Source: Dyella sp. AtDHG13 (GTDB taxonomy: Bacteria > Pseudomonadota > Gammaproteobacteria > Xanthomonadales > Rhodanobacteraceae). Taken from it: DNA of 64,000 nt. The notes beneath the pieces were generated by a model. That model worked only from the letters and a program-made list of their open reading frames with translations. It searched no databases and was not told where the DNA came from. Below, piece after piece: positions 59,387 to 64,000 of this stretch (the stretch's first letter is position 1; each line of letters opens with the position of its first letter). Position numbers and translations under genes: made by a program. Location: contig NZ_QICJ01000002.1 in NCBI RefSeq assembly GCF_003201105.1, positions 434,001-498,000 on the forward strand, written 5' to 3'.

Positions 59387-62300
59387 TCAGTACGCGGAGT
59401 ACGGTTTGACCGGATTGGGTGGGAATGGCACCGGCAGCCGCTGCTGGTCGAAGAAGTAGCGCAGGTAGATCGTGCCAAGGTTGGGCGCGTAATCGCGTGA
59501 ACGGTCGAGCTTGAAGCGCGTGCCGATGACCCAGTGCGAGGTGAGCCGGTATTCCAGCGCGGCGGCGACGGTGTAGCTGAAGCCGCCGCCGGTGCCGGTG
59601 CCGAAATACGGCGAGCCCAGGTCCGCCGCCGCCATGCGCGCCATCGCCTGCGCCTGCAGGTCGGCACGCGTGGGGAAGTACGGCGCCTCGTCCTCGCGTG
59701 TCCAGGAGTTGCCCAAGGACGCTTCCAGTTCCCACGACCAGCGCCGGTAGCGGCCGGTCCAGTCCAGCGGAATGGACACCGACACGTACTTGCCCGGGCT
59801 GTAGTAGCCGCCGTTGCCGAAGGTGTAGAAGTGCTGGTTGTTCGCGTAATGCCAGTAGTTGAGCACCAGGCCGCTGGAAAAGCGCTGGTCGGTGCCGACG
59901 TACACCGGCCAGTCGATGCCGGTGCGCACCTTGAACTCGCGGTTGGTGCGGGTGTTCTCGCCGGTGAGCACGCCATAACCCAGCGAGGCGAACAGCGTGG
60001 TGATTCCCACGTCCTTCGCGCCGCGCACGGTGACGCCGCTGCGCACCACGCCGCCCCAGCTTTCGCCAGTCGCCGGATCGCGCGCGCCCGCGTAGGACAC
60101 CAGGCTGCTGGTAATGGGACGGCGCGATGAGTCCACGGACAACGATGAATCGTAGAAGTCGTGCCGGTAGAGGAAGCCGCCGAGCACGTTGCTGACCGTG
60201 AAGCCCACCGGCGAGGCGCCGATGTCGGCACGCCACGCATTGCTCGCGCCGTTGAACTCGTAGCCTGCCGCCAGCGCCACGCCCTTGTCGGTCTGATCCA
60301 CCGGCCGCAGGCCATCGTTGCCTAGCGCGGCGATCTTGCCGAACTTGTAGGCCGGGTCGAAGCGGTCGGCCGGCAAGGTGCCCGCGTCAAGCAGCACGGT
60401 GTCGGCGTGGAAAAAATAGTGCCCGACATAGCCGTCCGGAATGCGCAGGTAGACCGGTATTTCCGTGGCGTCCAGCCGCGACATGCCGCTGCTGCCCGAT
60501 TCGTTGGACTGGATCACCGCCGTGGCCACCTGTCCCTGCCGACGATCGTCCAAGCCCTGCAAGGCGCGCTGCGCCGAGGTAAGGCCATCGACGGGACTTG
60601 GCGTTTCGCCCTCGCCCTGCTCCTGCGTCAGCGCGCTGCGGTAGAGCTGCGCGGCATCGTTGTAATGCCCCTGCGATTGCGCCACGCGACCGGCCTGCAG
60701 GGTGACGTCGGAACGGTCCGGATACTGCTGACGCAACGGATCGACCACATCCCGCGCTTGCGTATTGCGGCCGATGGCGGTGTAGCGACGCGCGATGGCC
60801 AGGCGCGTATCCACGTCGTCGGGCGGGGTATCGGCCAAGACCTGATCGATGATGTCCTGCGCGGCCTGGCGATGCCCCATGCGCTCTTCCATCCGCGCGA
60901 TGGTGAGCCGCGCATCCGCATCGCCGGGATGATCGACCAGCACTTCGCGCGCCGATGCCTCGGCGCCGCGATAGTCACGTTGCGCCTCGCGCAGGTCCGC
61001 TTGCGCCAGCAGCCAGCGTTTGTCCTTTTTTCCCGACGCGGGCACCGCATCCAGCGTGCGTTCGGCGCCGGCCAGATCGCCGGCATCGATCTGACGCCCG
61101 GCGGTGCGCAGCGACAGGCGCAGCCGCTGATCGTCGAACTGCGCCTGCTGTTCGGCCGTGACACCGGGACGCGCGCGCGCGTCGGCGATCCAACTGGGCA
61201 GTTCATCGTCGCGATTCGCCGAGGCCAGCAGCTCGCCGTAACGCAGGCGCACGCCCATGGCCGGATCGTCCGGATGCGCATCGAGCCAGTCGCGCACCCG
61301 CTTCAGGCCCTTGTCGGGCTCGCCCAGCGCGATCCATTCGCGCCCCACGCTGGCCAGCATCTGCGGATCGTCGCGCACGTCGAGCGCGATGCGATCCAGC
61401 AGCGCACCGGCTTCCTGCCGACGCCCCTGCGCCAGCAGTTGTTGCGCTTCGCGCAGGTCGCGCTGCGCCTTGAGGTTGGCTGCGAGTTCGCGCATGCCCT
61501 GCGTGCGCTGGCTTTCCGACACCTGCGCCAGCACGCTGCTGGCCGCGTCGATGTCGTCCAGCGAGTTGAGATAGAGCGCGGTGGCGTAGCGCATGTCCGG
61601 CGAGGCCGAATCGCGCAGGCCGTCCTGCATCACTGCGCGCCCGAGCTTGGGCAGGCCCAGGCCGCGATACTGGCGCGCCAGCGTGTAGCGCAACCAGGCG
61701 TCCTGCGGCGTGAGGATCACCGCGTCTTCCAGCCGAAGCACCGCCGCGCCGCTCTTGCCTTCCGCGATCAGCTGGTCCGCTTCGATGGACAGCAGTTGCG
61801 CGCGCAGTTTCACCAAGGCATCGCCGGAGCCCTTGGTTTGCTGCTCGGCCTGCGCGATCAACGGCGTCAGCTCGTCGGTGCGATGCGTGGCGATCAACAG
61901 CTTGGCGAGCATCTCCAGCGCGTCGATGTCCGGTGGCTTCGCCTGAACCATGGGACGCAGGATGGCCTCGGCTTCCGGCCACTTGCTCTGCGCCATCAGC
62001 GAGGCGGCCAGCACTTTCCTGGCGTCGGCCTGATTCGGCTGCTGGCGCAGCGCGTCGCGCGCCAGTGCTTCGCCTTGCTGCGGCTGCCCCTGGTCATTGG
62101 CTGCGCGTGCCTTCGCCAGCGTGCCCCAGAATCTGGCTGTTGCCATCAGGCTGCGCCATTTGCCGGCGTTGTCGGGATCGAGTTTCAGCGCGCGCGCGAA
62201 CAGCGCATACGCCTCGTCGTGATGGCCCTCGCGCAGCTTCGCCAGGCCTTGCTCGCCCAGCGCGGCGCCCTGCCGCGCGGTAGGCGATGGCGCCGACGAT

Positions 62301-63199
62301 GAACCGGAAGGCGACGATGCGCTCGCCGCCGCGCCCTTGGGCGGCGGCACGTAGCTGGCGCCGCCCTTCTTCGCCAGCGCGGCGAGCGCGGCCTTGGCGC
62401 TGGCGTCGTCGGGCGCTTCCTTGAGGTAGCGCTGATACCACACGTAGTACGCCGGATCGTCGGCGCCCGCGCTGTTGAGCGCGCGCCGCCACAGCTCCAG
62501 CGCTTGCGGTCTGTTGGCATCCGGCCGCTGGTAGATGCGATAGATGATGTCCAGGCCTTCCAGGCGCGTATTTCCGCGGTCGGTGAGCATGTCGGCCAGA
62601 ACCAGCGCGAGGCCAAGATCGTCGGGGTTCTGGCGCACGCGCTCGCGCAGTTCGTTCAAGGCGCGGTCGCGTTGGCCCGCGGAAGCCATCGCGCGGTAGT
62701 AATCCGCGGCGTAGGCACCGCCGGGCGCGCCTCGCGGAAACAGCGCCTGCATCTTGCGCCACGCTTCGTCGGCCTTGCCGGTGCGCGCATCCAGGCGCGC
62801 CTCGGCCAGCGCCGTCTTGTCGCGCGTGGCGAGCCGGTACTGGTCCGCCAGCGCCAGAGTGGCGGGATGATCGGGATAGCGCTGCTGCAACTGCTCCAGG
62901 ATCTTGCCCGCCTCGGTGGGACGGTTCGACACCAGCTCGATCTGCCCCATCAAACCCAGCGCATCGGGCTGCGAGGGATCGGCCAGCAGGGCTTTCTCCA
63001 CGATGCCGCGCGCCATGTCGGGGCGATTCTTGGCCAGCCACACGCGCGCCGAATCGAGCAATTGCTTCATCTGCGGACTAGGCGCGCTGCTACCCGCCTG
63101 CGCGACAACGACGGCGGGCACCATGCCGCCGGCCATCAGCAGCACGATGGCGGGTGCGAAGAGACCGCTCAGTGCCGCGCGGGACACGTCGACATCCAC
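59387..63199 (-). CDS. bcsC: Cellulose export outer membrane protein BcsC (1270 aa)
   Basis: Outer-membrane beta barrel with a periplasmic TPR superhelix that guides cellulose out. N-terminal signal peptide (GLFAPAIVLLMAGGMVPAVVVAQ), about 900 residues of TPR repeats, then the BCSC_C barrel (VDQTDKGVALAAGYEFNGASNAWRADIGASPVGFTV through the final KPYSAY). Start 63199 overlaps bcsZ by 31 bases. E. coli BcsC is 1157 aa. Confidence 0.95.
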   Translation of the reverse strand: MDVDVSRAALSGLFAPAIVLLMAGGMVPAVVVAQAGSSAPSPQMKQLLDSARVWLAKNRPDMARGIVEKALLADPSQPDALGLMGQIELVSNRPTEAGKILEQLQQRYPDHPATLALADQYRLATRDKTALAEARLDARTGKADEAWRKMQALFPRGAPGGAYAADYYRAMASAGQRDRALNELRERVRQNPDDLGLALVLADMLTDRGNTRLEGLDIIYRIYQRPDANRPQALELWRRALNSAGADDPAYYVWYQRYLKEAPDDASAKAALAALAKKGGASYVPPPKGAAASASSPSGSSSAPSPTARQGAALGEQGLAKLREGHHDEAYALFARALKLDPDNAGKWRSLMATARFWGTLAKARAANDQGQPQQGEALARDALRQQPNQADARKVLAASLMAQSKWPEAEAILRPMVQAKPPDIDALEMLAKLLIATHRTDELTPLIAQAEQQTKGSGDALVKLRAQLLSIEADQLIAEGKSGAAVLRLEDAVILTPQDAWLRYTLARQYRGLGLPKLGRAVMQDGLRDSASPDMRYATALYLNSLDDIDAASSVLAQVSESQRTQGMRELAANLKAQRDLREAQQLLAQGRRQEAGALLDRIALDVRDDPQMLASVGREWIALGEPDKGLKRVRDWLDAHPDDPAMGVRLRYGELLASANRDDELPSWIADARARPGVTAEQQAQFDDQRLRLSLRTAGRQIDAGDLAGAERTLDAVPASGKKDKRWLLAQADLREAQRDYRGAEASAREVLVDHPGDADARLTIARMEERMGHRQAAQDIIDQVLADTPPDDVDTRLAIARRYTAIGRNTQARDVVDPLRQQYPDRSDVTLQAGRVAQSQGHYNDAAQLYRSALTQEQGEGETPSPVDGLTSAQRALQGLDDRRQGQVATAVIQSNESGSSGMSRLDATEIPVYLRIPDGYVGHYFFHADTVLLDAGTLPADRFDPAYKFGKIAALGNDGLRPVDQTDKGVALAAGYEFNGASNAWRADIGASPVGFTVSNVLGGFLYRHDFYDSSLSVDSSRRPITSSLVSYAGARDPATGESWGGVVRSGVTVRGAKDVGITTLFASLGYGVLTGENTRTNREFKVRTGIDWPVYVGTDQRFSSGLVLNYWHYANNQHFYTFGNGGYYSPGKYVSVSIPLDWTGRYRRWSWELEASLGNSWTREDEAPYFPTRADLQAQAMARMAAADLGSPYFGTGTGGGFSYTVAAALEYRLTSHWVIGTRFKLDRSRDYAPNLGTIYLRYFFDQQRLPVPFPPNPVKPYSAY

Positions 63200-64000
63200 G
63201 CGGGAACGACGGCACCGTCCGCATCGAAGCGATACAGGCCATCCAGATAGCCAAGGCCGAACAACGTCAGCACCTGGCTGTAGTAACCCAGGGGAGATTG
63301 TCCGGCGAGCGTGCGCGCGCGCTGCACCTGTGCCTGCGCCAGATCGTGGCGCCCCAGCGCGTCGAGATACGGCGCCACCGCCGTCGAGAAACCCGCGTTG
63401 CCCTGGTTGCTACCGATCACCGCGCCGCTCTGGGTGTCCACGCGTTCCGGTGGCGCGCCGTGCGCGGCGACGTAATCGGCCAGCGGCTTGAACACGTCCA
63501 GCATGGACGAACGCGCCGGCGCATCCGTGGCGAGCATGCCTACCCACAGATAGACGCGAATGGCGTTGTACGCGCTCTCCGCCTTGGTGGCCGGGTCGGG
63601 GCCAAAGCCCTTGCCGCGCTGGTAGAGCACCCAGTCCGGCGAATAGCCGTGTGGCGCGGTGTCGGTGACCAGCCGGGCGGAGCTGTCCAGCATGGCCTTC
63701 CATTCGGGTTGTTCCGGCAGCGCGGACGCCATGCGCCGCATCACCTGCGGCGGCACGTAGCTGGGGTTGAGCCGCCACACGTCGTCGTGCGGATGAAAGC
63801 CCATCGGGCCGGGCAGCACGGTGCGGCCAAGGCCCGGCACTACTGCGGTTTCCTGCGCCACGATGGTGCGCGCAAGCACGGTGCCCAGCGCCGTGTAGCT
63901 GCGCTCGTGCCACAGGCGGCCCGCTTCGAGCAGCGTGTAGGCGATCCAGATGTCCGCATCCGATGCGGCGTTGCTGTCGAGCACGCCCCAGGTCGCCTTG
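63169..64000 (-). CDS. bcsZ: Endoglucanase BcsZ (GH8), 5' end outside the window
   Basis: Periplasmic cellulase of the cellulose operon. The visible 277 residues begin in KATWGVLDSNAASDADIWIAYTLLEAGRLW, the conserved GH8 region with the catalytic Asp (SDADIW). Further conserved NPSYVPPQVMRRMA and AYNAIRVYLWVGMLA follow. N-terminus and signal peptide lie beyond 64000; bcsB is presumably upstream of it, outside the window. Confidence 0.95.
   Translation of the reverse strand, partial: KATWGVLDSNAASDADIWIAYTLLEAGRLWHERSYTALGTVLARTIVAQETAVVPGLGRTVLPGPMGFHPHDDVWRLNPSYVPPQVMRRMASALPEQPEWKAMLDSSARLVTDTAPHGYSPDWVLYQRGKGFGPDPATKAESAYNAIRVYLWVGMLATDAPARSSMLDVFKPLADYVAAHGAPPERVDTQSGAVIGSNQGNAGFSTAVAPYLDALGRHDLAQAQVQRARTLAGQSPLGYYSQVLTLFGLGYLDGLYRFDADGAVVPAWMSTCPARH

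Noticed and set aside
59358-60236. Upstream extension of the bcsE frame
   Set aside because: Lies over the 3' part of bcsC in another frame and reads as Arg-rich noise; GTG 59357 fits the family.

Overview
This window comes from a high-GC gammaproteobacterial chromosome. The tmRNA tag reads ANDDNYALAA, and a complete E. coli-type (BcsE/F/G/Q/R-containing) cellulose cluster is followed by MASE1 and GGDEF signalling genes. By gene style I lean towards Xanthomonadales/Rhodanobacteraceae (Dyella or Luteibacter-like), but this is inference and not proven by any single gene.

Layout. (1) 1-344: 3' part of ssrA. (2) About 316-44327: a complete-looking 44 kb prophage inserted in the 3' end of ssrA, bounded by a 30-bp direct repeat (attL 316-345, attR 44298-44327) with a tyrosine integrase and excisionase beside attR. 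(3) 44328-46700: a small low-GC patch with phased repeats, a serine resolvase, a truncated gene and a lipoprotein. (4) 46700-52234: chromosomal signalling genes (MASE1 histidine kinase, DUF4239-like membrane protein, small membrane protein, diguanylate cyclase). (5) 52239-64000, minus strand: the cellulose operon bcsZ-C-E-F-Q-A-G-R, entered part-way through bcsZ; bcsB is not in the window.

Prophage. It is a siphovirus with an HK97-type head and a lambda-type tail tip. Late genes run leftward: terminase small and large subunits, a small membrane protein, portal, S49 protease, major capsid, head-tail connectors, tail tube, G/GT chaperones made by a -1 frameshift on A AAA AAC, tape measure, then M, L, K, lipoprotein, I, J and two small terminal genes. 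Lysis genes (GH73 endolysin, two membrane proteins) and an HNH nuclease lie just upstream of the terminase. Leftward early genes are cro, a primosomal replication protein carrying eight iterons inside its own coding sequence, a DnaC-like loader, a winged-helix protein, RusA-like and Ref-like nucleases and small genes. A CI/S24 repressor is divergent from cro across three 16-bp operators spaced exactly 23 bp apart, and is followed by a MASE1 pseudokinase that should be expressed with it in the lysogen. The same operator type reappears at 34.55-34.60 kb before the rightward early operon, which holds about 20 small, mostly overlapping genes including DUF2303, a Lar-like protein, a C5 cytosine methyltransferase and an ASCH-like protein, then xis and int.

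Most distinctive points: a three-gene metallo-beta-lactamase-fold cargo operon between attL and a stray tRNA-Ser 3' fragment; an intein-like Hint domain ending the tail-tip protein; a lipoprotein embedded in the tail operon; five leftward terminator hairpins placed directly before late genes; a tRNA-like element in the early operon; a duplicated divergent gene module next to the methylase; and, in the host part, a cellulose operon with bcsR moved to the far end, bcsA not followed by bcsB, and a BcsA PilZ motif reading RxxxH instead of RxxxR.
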